From: CAVWNR01 sp963756525
GTDB lineage: Bacteria; Actinomycetota; Actinomycetes; Mycobacteriales; Jatrophihabitantaceae
Direction: 5' to 3'
Length of the DNA stretch: 64,000 nucleotides
NCBI GenBank assembly: GCA_963756525.1
Contig: CAVWNR010000005.1
Coordinates: 57,462 to 121,461 of the forward strand
Of the stretch, positions 43,521 to 51,993 are shown piece by piece (the stretch's first letter is position 1; each line of letters opens with the position of its first letter). The notes below the pieces were generated by a model that was given only the letters and a program-made list of their open reading frames with translations, did no database searches and was not told where the DNA came from. Both the position numbers and the translations under genes were made by a program.

Positions 43521-44539
43521 GGCTCGCGGTCATTCCCGGGGACGGGATCGGGGCCGAGGTCACCGAGCAGGCGCTACGCGTGCTCGACGCCGTGCACCCG
43601 GGCGTCGAGGCCACCCGCTTCGACCTGGGCGCTGCGCGCTGGCACCGCACCGGCGAGACACTGCCCGACTCCGAGCTCGACGAGATCCGGCGGCACGACG
43701 CGATCCTGCTCGGCGCGGTCGGCGATCCTTCCGTGCCCAGCGGCGTGCTGGAACGCGGCCTGCTGCTGCGGTTGCGCTTCGAGCTCGACCACTACGTCAA
43801 CCTGCGGCCCGCCAAGCTCTACCCGGGCGTGCCCACGCCGCTGGCCGGCGATCCGCAGATCGACTTCGTCGTCTTCCGCGAGGGCACCGAAGGCCCGTAC
43901 GCCGGCAACGGGGGAGCGCTGCGCCGCGGCACACCGCAGGAGCTGGCCACCGAGGTGAGCATCAACACCGCGTTCGGCGTCGAGCGGGTCGCGCGTGCCG
44001 CCTTCGAGTGCGCCAAGCGCCGCCCGCGCCGCCACCTCACCCTTCTGCACAAGACGAACGTCCTCGTGTACGCCGGCGATCTCTGGAGGCGCACGGTCGA
44101 CGCGGTGGCGGCCGACTACCCCGAGGTCACGGTGGCCTACCACCACGTCGACGCGGCGACGATCTACCTGGTGACCGATCCGGGACGCTACGACGTGATC
44201 GTCACCGACAACCTCTTCGGCGACATCGTCACCGACCTCGCCGCCGCCGTCTCCGGCGGCATCGGGCTGGCCGCGAGCGGCAACATCGACCCGTCCCGGC
44301 GCAACCCGTCGATGTTCGAGCCGGTGCACGGCTCGGCCCCCGACATCGCCGGGCAGGGCAAGGCCGACCCGACCGCCGCGGTCTTGTCGGTAGCCCTGCT
44401 GCTGGACCACCTCGGCGAGCAGGCAGCGGCCGAGCGGGTAGAGGCCGCCGTCGCCGCCGACCTCGCCGCCCGCGACCCGAAGCATCCCGGCAGCACGACC
44501 GAGATCGGCGAACGCCTCACCAAAGCCGCCGCCGCATAA
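43517..44539 (+). CDS. leuB: 3-isopropylmalate dehydrogenase
   Basis: The 340-residue protein has IPGDGIGAEV, LLRLRFELDHYVNLRPAKLY with the substrate arginines, VTDNLFGDIVTDLAAAV with metal aspartates, and HGSAPDIAGQGKADP. It oxidises 3-isopropylmalate in leucine synthesis, and beta-methylmalate in the citramalate route to isoleucine. GTG 43517 overlaps the ilvC stop by 4 nt. In many actinobacteria serA separates ilvC and leuB; here they are fused into one coupled unit. Confidence 0.95.
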
Positions 44540-44542
44540 CGC

Positions 44543-44584
44543 TTTTGGCAGGTTGGGACCGTATGTGCTCCCGATCTGCCAAAA
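44543..44584 (+). promoter_or_regulatory. inverted repeat between leuB and cimA
   Basis: TTTTGGCAG (44543-44551) and CTGCCAAAA (44576-44584) form a perfect 9-bp inverted repeat in the 64-bp gap; the right arm ends about 4 nt before the cimA ribosome-binding site GGAAAGGA. It could be an operator, a partial terminator, or a structure that modulates cimA translation. It lacks a T-run downstream. Confidence 0.45.
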
Positions 44585-44603
44585 CCGGAAAGGAACCCCG
44601 CAC

Positions 44604-46178
44604 ATGCTGACCGACGAGTTCCACGTCTTCGACACCACGCTGCGCGACGGGGCACAGCGCGAGGGGATCAGCTACTCGGTGGCCGACAAGCTCGCCGTGG
44701 CCCGGTTGCTGGACCAGCTCGGCGTCGGCTTCATCGAGGGCGGCTGGCCCGGCGCGCTGCCCAAGGACACCGAGTTCTTCGCCCGCGCCGCCGACGGCGA
44801 GCTGACCCTGAAGCACGCCACGCTGGTCGCATTCGGCTCCACCCGCAAGGCCGGCGTGCGCGTCCACGACGACCCGCAGGTGCAGGCCCTGCTGGACGCA
44901 CGAGCACCGGTGATCACGCTCGTCGCCAAGTCCGACGTCCGGCATGTCGAGCGGGCGCTGCGCACAACGCTGGACGAGAACCTCGCCATGGTCCGCGACA
45001 CGGTGGCGTACCTGCGCGAGCAAGGCCGCCGCGTGTTCCTCGACTGCGAGCACTTCTTCGACGGCTACCGGCACGACCCCGACTACGGGGCGCGCGTGCT
45101 GGACGCGGCAGCCGACGCGGGCGCGGACGTCGGCGTGCTCTGCGACACCAACGGCGGCATGCTGCCGATGGGCGTGCAAACCGTCGTCCAAGCGGTCAAG
45201 GGCCGCGTCGGCATCCGGCTCGGCATCCACACCCAGGACGACACCGGCTGCGCGGTCGCCAACACTCTTGCCGCTGTCGAGGCGGGCGCCACGCACGTGC
45301 AGGGCACCGCGAACGGCTACGGCGAGCGGGCCGGCAACGCGAACATCTTCTCGGTGATCGGTGGGTTGGTCACCAAGATGGGCCGCGACGTGCTGCCCGA
45401 CGGGTGCCTGGCCGAGATGGTGCGCGTCTCGCATGCCATCGCCGAGATCGCCAACCTGGCGCCGGACACGCACGCGCCGTATGTCGGGGCGTCGGCGTTC
45501 TCGCACAAGGCGGGACTGCACGCGTCCGCGATCAAGGTCGACCCGGAGCTGTACAACCACCTCGACCCGGTGCTGGTCGGCAACGACCAGCACATCCTGG
45601 TCACCGAGATGGCCGGGCGCGCGTCCGTCGAGCTGAAGTCGCGGGAGCTCGGCGTCGACGTGACGCACCACCCGGACGTCGTAGGCAAGGTGGTCGAGCG
45701 GGTCAAGCAGCGTGAGGCGGCGGGCTGGTCGTACGAGGCCGCGGACGCCTCCTTCGAGCTGTTGCTGCGCGACGAGCTGGGTACCGCTCCGCAACGCTTC
45801 ACCGTCGAGTCGTACCGGGTGATGATCGACCGTGGTGAGGACGGCTCGCTGGTCAGCGAGGCGACGGTGAAGGTGCATGCCGGCGGCGAGCGGGTGATCT
45901 CCACGGAGGAGGGGAACGGCCCGGTGAACGCGCTCGACCGCGCGCTGCGCAAGGCGCTGACCGCCGCCTACCCCCGCCTCGCCGACTTCGAGCTCATCGA
46001 CTACAAGGTGCGCATCCTGCCCGGCAGGCACGGCACCGACGCCGTCACCCGGGTACTCGTCGACACGTCGGACCGCGAGCGCGAGTGGACCACCGTCGGG
46101 GTGCACGGCAACGTCATCGAGGCGTCCTGGCTCGCGCTGCACGACGCGGTCCGCTACGGCCTGCTCGGCGAGGCGTGA
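44604..46178 (+). CDS. cimA: (R)-citramalate synthase
   Basis: The 524-residue protein belongs to the alpha-isopropylmalate/homocitrate synthase superfamily: FDTTLRDGAQREG near the start, LCDTNGGMLP, GIHTQDDTGCAVANTLAAVEAG, HVQGTANGYGERAGN, and a C-terminal LeuA dimer/regulatory domain (about 400-520). The FIEGGWPGALPKDTEFF segment is typical of CimA rather than LeuA. It condenses acetyl-CoA and pyruvate for threonine-independent isoleucine synthesis. ATG 44604 has the ribosome-binding site GGAAAGGA. Confidence 0.93.
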   Translation: MLTDEFHVFDTTLRDGAQREGISYSVADKLAVARLLDQLGVGFIEGGWPGALPKDTEFFARAADGELTLKHATLVAFGSTRKAGVRVHDDPQVQALLDARAPVITLVAKSDVRHVERALRTTLDENLAMVRDTVAYLREQGRRVFLDCEHFFDGYRHDPDYGARVLDAAADAGADVGVLCDTNGGMLPMGVQTVVQAVKGRVGIRLGIHTQDDTGCAVANTLAAVEAGATHVQGTANGYGERAGNANIFSVIGGLVTKMGRDVLPDGCLAEMVRVSHAIAEIANLAPDTHAPYVGASAFSHKAGLHASAIKVDPELYNHLDPVLVGNDQHILVTEMAGRASVELKSRELGVDVTHHPDVVGKVVERVKQREAAGWSYEAADASFELLLRDELGTAPQRFTVESYRVMIDRGEDGSLVSEATVKVHAGGERVISTEEGNGPVNALDRALRKALTAAYPRLADFELIDYKVRILPGRHGTDAVTRVLVDTSDREREWTTVGVHGNVIEASWLALHDAVRYGLLGEA

Positions 46179-46211
46179 CGCCGCACCAGCCGATGCTGCG
46201 CGGATGGTCGG

Positions 46212-46598
46212 TCAGCCCCGTGAGAGCACGCACGACTCGCAACTGTGATCGCATTCCTGCGCTCGCTCGCACGCCGGCATCACGCGCATCTCCTCAGGAT
46301 CGTGCTCGTGCCCGCAGTCGCATGTCTGCCGGCCCGACGCCACGACGGCCTCGGCGACGGCGGCGTCCAGCGCGGCCTCGTGCCGCTGTAGGCGCAGGCT
46401 GCGTGCAAGGCCCCAGGCGACGAGCGCGCAAAACGCGCCCAGCAGCAGGGCGAGTGTCGCGAGCACGCGCACGACGACGGGCGCTGGAGCGACCCATGGC
46501 AGCACGCCGACCGCCACCAGCAGCGCGGCCAGCAATCCGGCTACGGCAGCGGCTCGGCGGCGGCGTGCGGCGGGAACGGCGGACAGCGCGGCGCTCAC
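46212..46598 (-). CDS. small membrane protein with Cys/His-rich C-terminus, function unknown
   Basis: The 128-residue protein has two hydrophobic helices (about 17-35 and 41-62) and a cytoplasmic tail of about 60 residues with seven cysteines and several histidines: CDCGHEHDPEEM, then CERAQECDHSCESC. The spacing suggests one or two zinc-binding knuckles. No known family is recognised. The GTG at 46598 gives a basic N-terminus before helix 1; the upstream frame overlaps the divergent hydrolase gene. Confidence 0.6.
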   Translation of the reverse strand: MSAALSAVPAARRRRAAAVAGLLAALLVAVGVLPWVAPAPVVVRVLATLALLLGAFCALVAWGLARSLRLQRHEAALDAAVAEAVVASGRQTCDCGHEHDPEEMRVMPACERAQECDHSCESCVLSRG

Positions 46599-46659
46599 CG
46601 GACGAGTATGCGCGACGCGACGGCTCGGGGCGTGCCGTCCCCCACTAACCTTGGACTTC

Positions 46660-47487
46660 GTGCGAATCGCCCGCTTCCGCCATCCACCGTCGTCGACCGT
46701 CCCGGAAGGCGTCGCCTGGGGAGTGGTCGAAGGGCCGGCCGGCGCGGAGCCCGAGCAGCTGACCGTCGCGGCGATCGCCGAGCACCCGTTCGGCCCGATC
46801 ACGTTCACCGGCGACCGGTGGGCGCTGCCCGACGTGTGGATGCTCGCACCGATCCTGCCCAGCAAGGTGGTCGCGGTCGGCAAGAACTACGCGGAGCACG
46901 CGCGGGAAATGGCCGAGGGGAGCTTGCGACCCGAGCAGGGGGATAGCGCGGCCCCGCCGACGCCGGTGATCTTTATGAAGCCGTCGACGGCGGTGATCGG
47001 GGACGGGGACGCAATCCGGCTGCCCGAGTCCGACCGCGTCGACCACGAGGCCGAGCTCGCCGTCGTCATCGGCCGTCCCGCCAAGGACGTGCCGGTGGAG
47101 CTCGCGCTTCATCACGTTCTCGGCTACACCGCCGCCAACGACGTCACCGCCCGCGACCAGCAGCGCGCCGACGTGCAGTTCACCCGCGCGAAGGGCTACG
47201 ACTCGTTCTGCCCGATCGGCCCGTGGATCGAGACCCTTCTGGATCCGTCCGACCTCCGCATAACCGCGGAGGTCAACGGCAAGCTGCGCCAGGAGGGCCG
47301 TACCAGCGAGATGATCCATAACGTGCCGTCGTTGATCGCGTTCATGTCGGGAGTGATGACCCTGCTCCCCGGTGACGTCATCCTGACCGGAACGCCCGCC
47401 GGCGTCGGCCCGCTCGAGGAGGGCGACACGGTGAGCGTCACCGTCGAAGGCATCGGCACGCTGACGAACCCGGTGATCCGCAAGTGA
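46660..47487 (+). CDS. fumarylacetoacetate hydrolase family protein
   Basis: The 275-residue protein has the FAH core: VGKNYAEHAREM, VIFMKPSTAVIGDGDAI, DHEAELAVVIGRPAKDV with the metal-binding acidic residues, GYTAANDVTARDQQ, and GDVILTGTPAGVGPLEEGD. Members hydrolyse or decarboxylate acylpyruvates. GTG 46660 is 8 nt after TAACCT (46646-46651). Its stop overlaps gltX by 4 nt, so hydrolase and tRNA synthetase are cotranscribed, a common actinobacterial order. Confidence 0.9.
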   Translation: MRIARFRHPPSSTVPEGVAWGVVEGPAGAEPEQLTVAAIAEHPFGPITFTGDRWALPDVWMLAPILPSKVVAVGKNYAEHAREMAEGSLRPEQGDSAAPPTPVIFMKPSTAVIGDGDAIRLPESDRVDHEAELAVVIGRPAKDVPVELALHHVLGYTAANDVTARDQQRADVQFTRAKGYDSFCPIGPWIETLLDPSDLRITAEVNGKLRQEGRTSEMIHNVPSLIAFMSGVMTLLPGDVILTGTPAGVGPLEEGDTVSVTVEGIGTLTNPVIRK

Positions 47488-48917
47488 CCGTCCGGGTGCG
47501 GTTCTGTCCGTCCCCGACGGGGGATCTGCACGTCGGCAACGTGCGCACGGCGCTGTTCAACTGGGCGTACGCACGCCACGTCGGCGGCGTCTACGTGTTC
47601 CGGGTCGAGGACACCGACGCGGCCCGCGACACGCAGCAGTCCTACATCAAGCTGCTCGACGACCTGCGCTGGCTGGGCCTGGACTGGGACGAAGGCCCGG
47701 AGGTCGGCGGCCCGCACGGGCCGTACCGGCAGAGCGAGCGACGCGACATCTACGCCGACGTGGTCGACAAGCTGCGGGCCGGCGGGCACGTTTACGAGTC
47801 GTACTCGACGAACGAGGAGGTCGAGGCGCGTCATCGCGCCGCGGGCCGCGACCCGAAGCTCGGCTACGACAACTTCGACCGTGACCTGACCGACGCAGAC
47901 ATCGAGGCGTACCGGGCGGAGGGACGGTTGCCGGTGCTGCGGCTGCGGATGCCCGACGAGGACATCACCTGGCATGACCTGATCCGCGGTGAAACGACCT
48001 TCGCCGCAGGCAGCGTGCCGGACTACGTGCTGGTCCGGGGCAACGGCGACCCGCTCTACCCGCTGGTCAACCCGGTCGACGACGCGCTGATGCGGATCAC
48101 TCACGTGCTGCGCGGCGAGGACCTCATGCCGTCCACGCCGCGGCAGATCGCCTTGTACCGCGCCATGATCGACGTTGGCATCACGGACTTCGTGCCGCAG
48201 TTCGGCCACCTGCCGTTCGTCATGGGCGAGGGGAACCGCAAGCTCTCCAAACGCGATCCGCAGGCCTCGTTGCACACCTACCGGGTCAACGGCTACCTGC
48301 CCGAGGGGCTGCTCAACTACCTCGCGCTCCTCGGCTGGTCGATCGGCCCGGACCGCGACGTCTTCTCGATGGATGCGATGGTCGCCGCGTTCGACCTCGC
48401 CGACGTCAACGCCAACTCCGCGCGCTTCGACCCGAAGAAGTGCGAGGCGATCAACGCGGCACACATCCGGCTGTTGGCGCCGGACGACTTCGCCCGGCGG
48501 CTCGTCGGCTTCCTCGCCGGCGCGGACTCGGCGGTCGTCACGGCTGCGGCACCGCTCGTGCAGGAGCGGATCCAGACGCTGGCCGAAGGCGCCGGCATGC
48601 TGCACTTCCTGCTCGTCGACGAGGCCGACTTTGCCGTCGATGAGGCCGCGGCGGCCAAACAGCTCGGCGAGGCGGGGCAGGCCGTGCTCGCTGCCGCGAT
48701 CACTGCGTTGGAACCGCTGCCCGACTGGGCCGCCCCCGAGATCGAAACCGCGCTGCGTGCCGCGCTAGTCGACGGGCTCGGGTTGAAACCGCGCAACGCC
48801 TACGGCCCGGTGCGCGCCGCGGTAACCGGGCGTACGGTCTCGCCGCCGCTGTTCGAGTCGATGCAGCTGCTCGGCCGCGAGCGCGCGCTGGTCCGGCTGC
48901 GGGCAGCCCGGACGTGA
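47484..48917 (+). CDS. gltX: glutamyl-tRNA synthetase, probably non-discriminating
   Basis: The 477-residue class I synthetase has the HIGH-type motif in PSPTGDLHVGNVRTALFNWA, GVYVFRVEDTDAARD, and the KMSKS-type motif KLSKRDPQAS. It charges tRNA-Glu and, since GatCAB is encoded in the window, probably also tRNA-Gln (inference). tRNA-Gln and tRNA-Glu genes lie 0.75-0.9 kb downstream. GTG 47484 overlaps the hydrolase stop, and its own stop overlaps the HAD gene. Confidence 0.96.
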   Translation: MTVRVRFCPSPTGDLHVGNVRTALFNWAYARHVGGVYVFRVEDTDAARDTQQSYIKLLDDLRWLGLDWDEGPEVGGPHGPYRQSERRDIYADVVDKLRAGGHVYESYSTNEEVEARHRAAGRDPKLGYDNFDRDLTDADIEAYRAEGRLPVLRLRMPDEDITWHDLIRGETTFAAGSVPDYVLVRGNGDPLYPLVNPVDDALMRITHVLRGEDLMPSTPRQIALYRAMIDVGITDFVPQFGHLPFVMGEGNRKLSKRDPQASLHTYRVNGYLPEGLLNYLALLGWSIGPDRDVFSMDAMVAAFDLADVNANSARFDPKKCEAINAAHIRLLAPDDFARRLVGFLAGADSAVVTAAAPLVQERIQTLAEGAGMLHFLLVDEADFAVDEAAAAKQLGEAGQAVLAAAITALEPLPDWAAPEIETALRAALVDGLGLKPRNAYGPVRAAVTGRTVSPPLFESMQLLGRERALVRLRAART

Positions 48918-49624
48918 TCCGGGCGGTCTTCTTCGACGTCGACGACACCCTGCTCGACTACGACACGGCCTCGCGTGCCGCGTTTCACGGCGCGTTGGGT
49001 GAGGACGCGGACTTTGAGCTGTGGCTTGCGATGTCCGACCCGCACTTCGCTCGCTATGGGCGCGGCGACGTCGGCTTCCAGCAGATGCGTGCGGAGCGGA
49101 TGGCGCACTACCTCGACGCCTGCGGCCGCTCGCCGAGCGATGCCGAGGAACTCGAGGCGCTCCGGTTCGATGCGCTGTGGTCGTCGTACGAACTCTTCGA
49201 CGACGTGCTGTCCTGCCTGGCGACCCTGCGCGCATCCGGCATCGCGCTCGGCGTGATCACCAACAGCGAGCCGGTGTACCAGCGGCACAAGCTGACCCTC
49301 GTCGGGCTCTCCGACGCGTTCGACACGGTCGTGATCTCGGGCGACGTCGGGGCGGCCAAGCCGGCCGCGGCAATCTTCGCGCACGCCTGCGAGTGTCTCG
49401 GCGTGCCTGCGGTAGAGGCGGTCCACATCGGCGATCGGCTCGACCTCGACGCGCTCGCCGCGGTCGCCGCCGGCCTTCGCGGAGTCTGGCTGGATCGTCG
49501 CGGCACGGCGACCGGCGAAGAGGACGTGCCCCTCGTGACCGGCCTGGCCGAGTTGCCGGCACTGGTCGCCGCCTGGCGGACCGATCGGGCGATTTCGGGC
49601 GACCGGCGACGTCCGGTAAAGTAG
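48914..49624 (+). CDS. HAD-superfamily hydrolase, YjjG/2-haloacid dehalogenase-like
   Basis: The 236-residue protein has motif I FFDVDDTLLDYDTA, motif II GVITNSEP, motif III lysine in GAAKPAAAIFA, and motif IV HIGDRLDLDA. The cap is helical (about 15-95). The substrate is unknown; phosphatase or nucleotidase activity is likely. GTG 48914 overlaps the gltX stop (GTGA), so it is the last gene of the FAH-gltX operon. Confidence 0.85.
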   Translation: MIRAVFFDVDDTLLDYDTASRAAFHGALGEDADFELWLAMSDPHFARYGRGDVGFQQMRAERMAHYLDACGRSPSDAEELEALRFDALWSSYELFDDVLSCLATLRASGIALGVITNSEPVYQRHKLTLVGLSDAFDTVVISGDVGAAKPAAAIFAHACECLGVPAVEAVHIGDRLDLDALAAVAAGLRGVWLDRRGTATGEEDVPLVTGLAELPALVAAWRTDRAISGDRRRPVK

Positions 49625-49661
49625 ACCGTCGGCCCGGTCGGTGACCGCGAGCGGGCTGCAT

Positions 49662-49733
49662 TGGGGTATGGGGTAATTGGCAGCCCGACGGATTCTGGTT
49701 CCGTTAGTCTAGGTTCGAGTCCTGGTACCCCAG
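49662..49733 (+). tRNA. tRNA-Gln (anticodon CTG)
   Basis: The acceptor arms TGGGGTA and TACCCCA pair, followed by discriminator G. The anticodon loop ATTCTGGT has CTG, and GGTTCGAGTCC is the T-arm. CCA is not encoded. Gln is probably supplied by the Glu-tRNA amidotransferase route. Confidence 0.93.
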
Positions 49734-49765
49734 CGCTGTACAACAGCAACACAGGAAGGTACTGG

Positions 49766-49838
49766 GGCCCCGTCGTCTAGTGGCCCAGGACGCCGCCCTC
49801 TCAAGGCGGTAGCGGCGGTTCGAATCCGCTCGGGGCTA
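49766..49838 (+). tRNA. tRNA-Glu (anticodon CTC)
   Basis: The acceptor arms GGCCCCG and CGGGGCT pair (first pair G-T), with discriminator A. CCGCCCTCTCAAGGCGG is the anticodon arm with CTC, and GGTTCGAATCC is the T-arm. CCA is not encoded. Accessory DNA begins right after it, so the gene is a plausible integration site. Confidence 0.94.
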
Positions 49839-49847
49839 CACAGCTGA

Positions 49848-49866
49848 ACCCCCGGAATCCGGGGGT
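49848..49866 (+). terminator. hairpin after tRNA-Glu
   Basis: ACCCCCGG and CCGGGGGT form an 8-bp stem with a 3-nt loop 9 nt after the tRNA-Glu gene. No T-run follows. It is probably the terminator of the tRNA pair. Confidence 0.65.
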
Positions 49867-50632
49867 CAGAGAGAGCGGCAGGCAACCGTAGGTTGATCAG
49901 TTCCCACAAAGTTCCCACAAATTCCCAGCGTCACGAGATGGCAGCACGTGGCCAAGGACATGACGAGACGGAATGGGACAGCATCAGTTGGGTGTCGGGC
50001 GGCATCGAATCGCGGGCATGTCTCATCTATCCCGGGCATCTTCGGTTCACCAGGGACAGCTGAGACCGCGGAGGCCAAGTTGTCGGCATCTGACAACGCC
50101 TGGTGACCGAGGGAGCGGCACGCTCGGACGACCACGGGTTCGTCGCAATGCGTCTGCTTCGCCGCCGTGCCCGCCGTTCGTGACGGGCGGTTTGTCCAGC
50201 CCCCGCCGGGTGCGTTCGAGTTGCTGCCCGACCGGCAGTCACGGGCGCTCCCCGAGGAACCATGCACCGCGACGACGCGGCACGGGTTAAATTGCCACTC
50301 CGAGGTGGTCGTGGTCGCGACCTCGACGGTGCGCAAGGTGGCCCGGCAGGGCAGGCCGCTCACCCTGCTGAACCGGCGGGAGACCTCAGCCCGGCGTGGA
50401 TCGATCCTCCCGGATGCAGACCACCGGCAGCAACGCCGCGCTTAAGCGACGGGGCGTCCCGACGAGCTGGTGGTCCGCGAGCACCAGCCGGCCTCCGACC
50501 GGATCGCGGTCGTCTACGTCACTACCGCAACCAAGGGGTCACCCAGCAGCTCGCGATGGAGTCCGCCCGGTTCCTCGGCCTGCCCCCGGTCCGCCGCGGG
50601 TAGCACCACCGATTGGATGGCGTGGAGTGCGT
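49867..50632. other. non-coding or decayed stretch after tRNA-Glu
   Basis: No intact gene is supported over these 766 bp. The start has a tandem TTCCCACAAA, TTCCCACAAA, TTCCCA (49900-49926), which resembles recombinase arm sites or a degraded integrase end. Short stretches with plausible protein texture, such as VTQQLAMESARFLGLPP (from about 50536) and VVVATSTVRKVARQGRPLTL (from about 50310), lie in different frames without starts, consistent with gene remnants. I cannot name the parent genes. Confidence 0.5.
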
Positions 50633-50863
50633 CTATCTGGTCGTGCCCATGATTCGGCCCATGGTGAGCAGTTGAAGCACCGGTCCGGACGGGATTTTGA
50701 TCAGCCGACCCGTGCGAACGATGGGAATCGGCCACGCGCCGGTACGGATGAGCTGGTAGGCGAAGGTGCGGCCGATGCCGAGCAGGTGCGCAGCTTGCGG
50801 CACGGTGAGCATAACTGGCACGGCGCTGAGTTCGGGTGGCCGGTGGTCGACGACCGCTGTCAT
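50633..50863 (-). CDS. excisionase/HTH_17-type DNA-binding protein
   Basis: The 76-residue protein has a MerR-type winged-helix start: MLTVPQAAHLLGIGRTFAYQLI followed by RTGAWPIPIVRTGRLIKIPS, the pattern of excisionase-family (Xis-like) DNA-binding proteins. The ATG at 50863 has a ribosome-binding site (GAGGAGA). Such genes normally stand next to a tyrosine integrase in integrative elements; no integrase survives in this window. The C-terminus is a few residues longer than usual. Confidence 0.75.
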   Translation of the reverse strand: MTAVVDHRPPELSAVPVMLTVPQAAHLLGIGRTFAYQLIRTGAWPIPIVRTGRLIKIPSGPVLQLLTMGRIMGTTR

Positions 50864-51066
50864 GGCTGTTCTCTCCTCACGTCTGGCGGGTCGGGGGCTG
50901 GTGCCGCCTCGCCGCCCTACTTCAGATCGGCCGGGCAGGCCCCTACACCTACCCAAGGCAACATGATCATGGGTTCGGTCACCCAGCGGCGGGTGAAATG
51001 CGCGTGAGCCCTTAAGTTACCGGCCGGTAATGCAAGAGGTGTGCTGGAGGAAGATCATCCGGTAGG

Positions 51067-51111
51067 GGGGTCGGTCGGAGGCGGTAGGAGGGGTCGGTCG
51101 GAGGCGGTAGG
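51067..51111 (+). repeat. two diverged units ahead of the 23-bp array
   Basis: The same 22 nt occur at 51067-51088 and 51090-51111, a 23-nt period equal to that of the following array but with different internal sequence (GGGGTCGGTCGG then AGGCGGTAGG). They look like edge units that have diverged. Confidence 0.7.
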
Positions 51112-51121
51112 TCGACAGGTG

Positions 51122-51340
51122 GTGTCGGGTCGGCGGTGCGGGTCGTGTCGGGTCGGCGGTGCGGGTCGTGTCGGGTCGGCGGTGCGGGTCGTGTCGGGTC
51201 GGCGGTGCGGGTCGTGTCGGGTCGGCGGTGCGGGTCGTGTCGGGTCGGCGGTGCGGGTCGTGTCGGGTCGGCGGTGCGGGTCGTGTCGGGTCGGCGGTGC
51301 GGGTCGTGTCGGGTCGGCGGTGCGGGTCGTGTCGGGTCGG
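51122..51340 (+). repeat. 23-bp tandem repeat (minisatellite), nine units plus a partial tenth
   Basis: Units start at 51122, 51145, 51168, 51191, 51214, 51237, 51260, 51283 and 51306, with a 12-nt partial unit at 51329. All nine are identical in reading: GTGTCGGGTCGG followed by CGGTGCGGGTC. There are no spacers, so it is not a CRISPR array. Every unit brings several GG/GGG runs on the plus strand. Because 23 is not a multiple of three, open frames through it are artefacts of the repeat in all three frames. Confidence 0.95.
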
Positions 51341-51441
51341 TAGGGGTCGGGGAGAAACTCGTCGGGCTGCGGGGTGACCGAACGGGCGCGCGTGCTGCCT
51401 TGGGTCAGTGAAGGGGTAACTGCAGGGGGCAGGAGGAACCG

Positions 51442-51831
51442 ATGACGACAGGCAACATGACGCTCGCCCAGCAGGCCCGGCTGCGGGCGCGCGCCGCCCG
51501 GGCCGAGCTGGACCGGGACCGGGCCGCGCGTGACAAGGCGATCGAGCAGGCCGCCGCGCTGGTGTTCACCGGCATGGCGCAACGCGAGGCCGCCGCCGCG
51601 GCGGCCGAGGCGGCGCTGGACACGATGGCCGGCGGGCTGCGCGCGCTACTCGGGGCCGGGGTGTCCACCGTGCAGGTGGCGCAGGTGTGCGGGCTGGCCC
51701 CGGCGGTCGTGCAGCGGCTGACCAAGCGGGCCACACCCGCTGCTGCGCCGACCGGCCCGACACCGGAGCCGGCGCGTCATGCTGGCGCTGACCGGGCTGG
51801 TGTGGAGACGCCAGGCGCGCCGCGCGGGTAA
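51442..51831 (+). CDS. small coiled-coil/HTH-like protein, function unknown
   Basis: The 129-residue protein is highly helical. Residues 8-65 (QQARLRARAARAELDRDRAA...) form a charged, alanine-rich coiled-coil-like stretch; 74-95 (VSTVQVAQVCGLAPAVVQRL) resemble a helix-turn-helix; the tail is Pro/Ala-rich. ATG 51442 has a strong ribosome-binding site (AGGAGGAACCG). It may be a DNA-binding protein of a mobile element, but I cannot assign a family. Confidence 0.6.
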   Translation: MTTGNMTLAQQARLRARAARAELDRDRAARDKAIEQAAALVFTGMAQREAAAAAAEAALDTMAGGLRALLGAGVSTVQVAQVCGLAPAVVQRLTKRATPAAAPTGPTPEPARHAGADRAGVETPGAPRG

Positions 51832-51993
51832 GCACCGAGCTGGGGTTGGCGTGGGGCATGCCGCGCCAGGCGTTGCGCGGCCGCGCAACTGGCCGTCGGT
51901 GGGCGCGATGCGTGCTGCGCGGGACGGGGTGCGGCTAGGCGCAGAACGTGCCGCGTGGAACACGCCGAGCCGGTGCCCGGCCTGATCGGATCG

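Noticed and set aside
44517..46142. 541-codon frame antisense to cimA
   Set aside because: It is a shadow of cimA with biased composition and no recognisable start context.
49709..49918. Minus-strand frame reading through both tRNA genes (contains ERIRTAATALRGR)
   Set aside because: This peptide is the well-known antisense translation of tRNA genes and not a protein.
51122..51340. CRISPR array
   Set aside because: The units abut directly with no spacers and no cas genes are present.
51041..51582. Open frames through the 23-bp repeat (VVSGRRCGSCRVGGAG on plus, PDTTRTADPTRPAPP on minus)
   Set aside because: A stop-free 23-bp unit gives open frames in every phase. No start context or non-repeat homology supports a protein.
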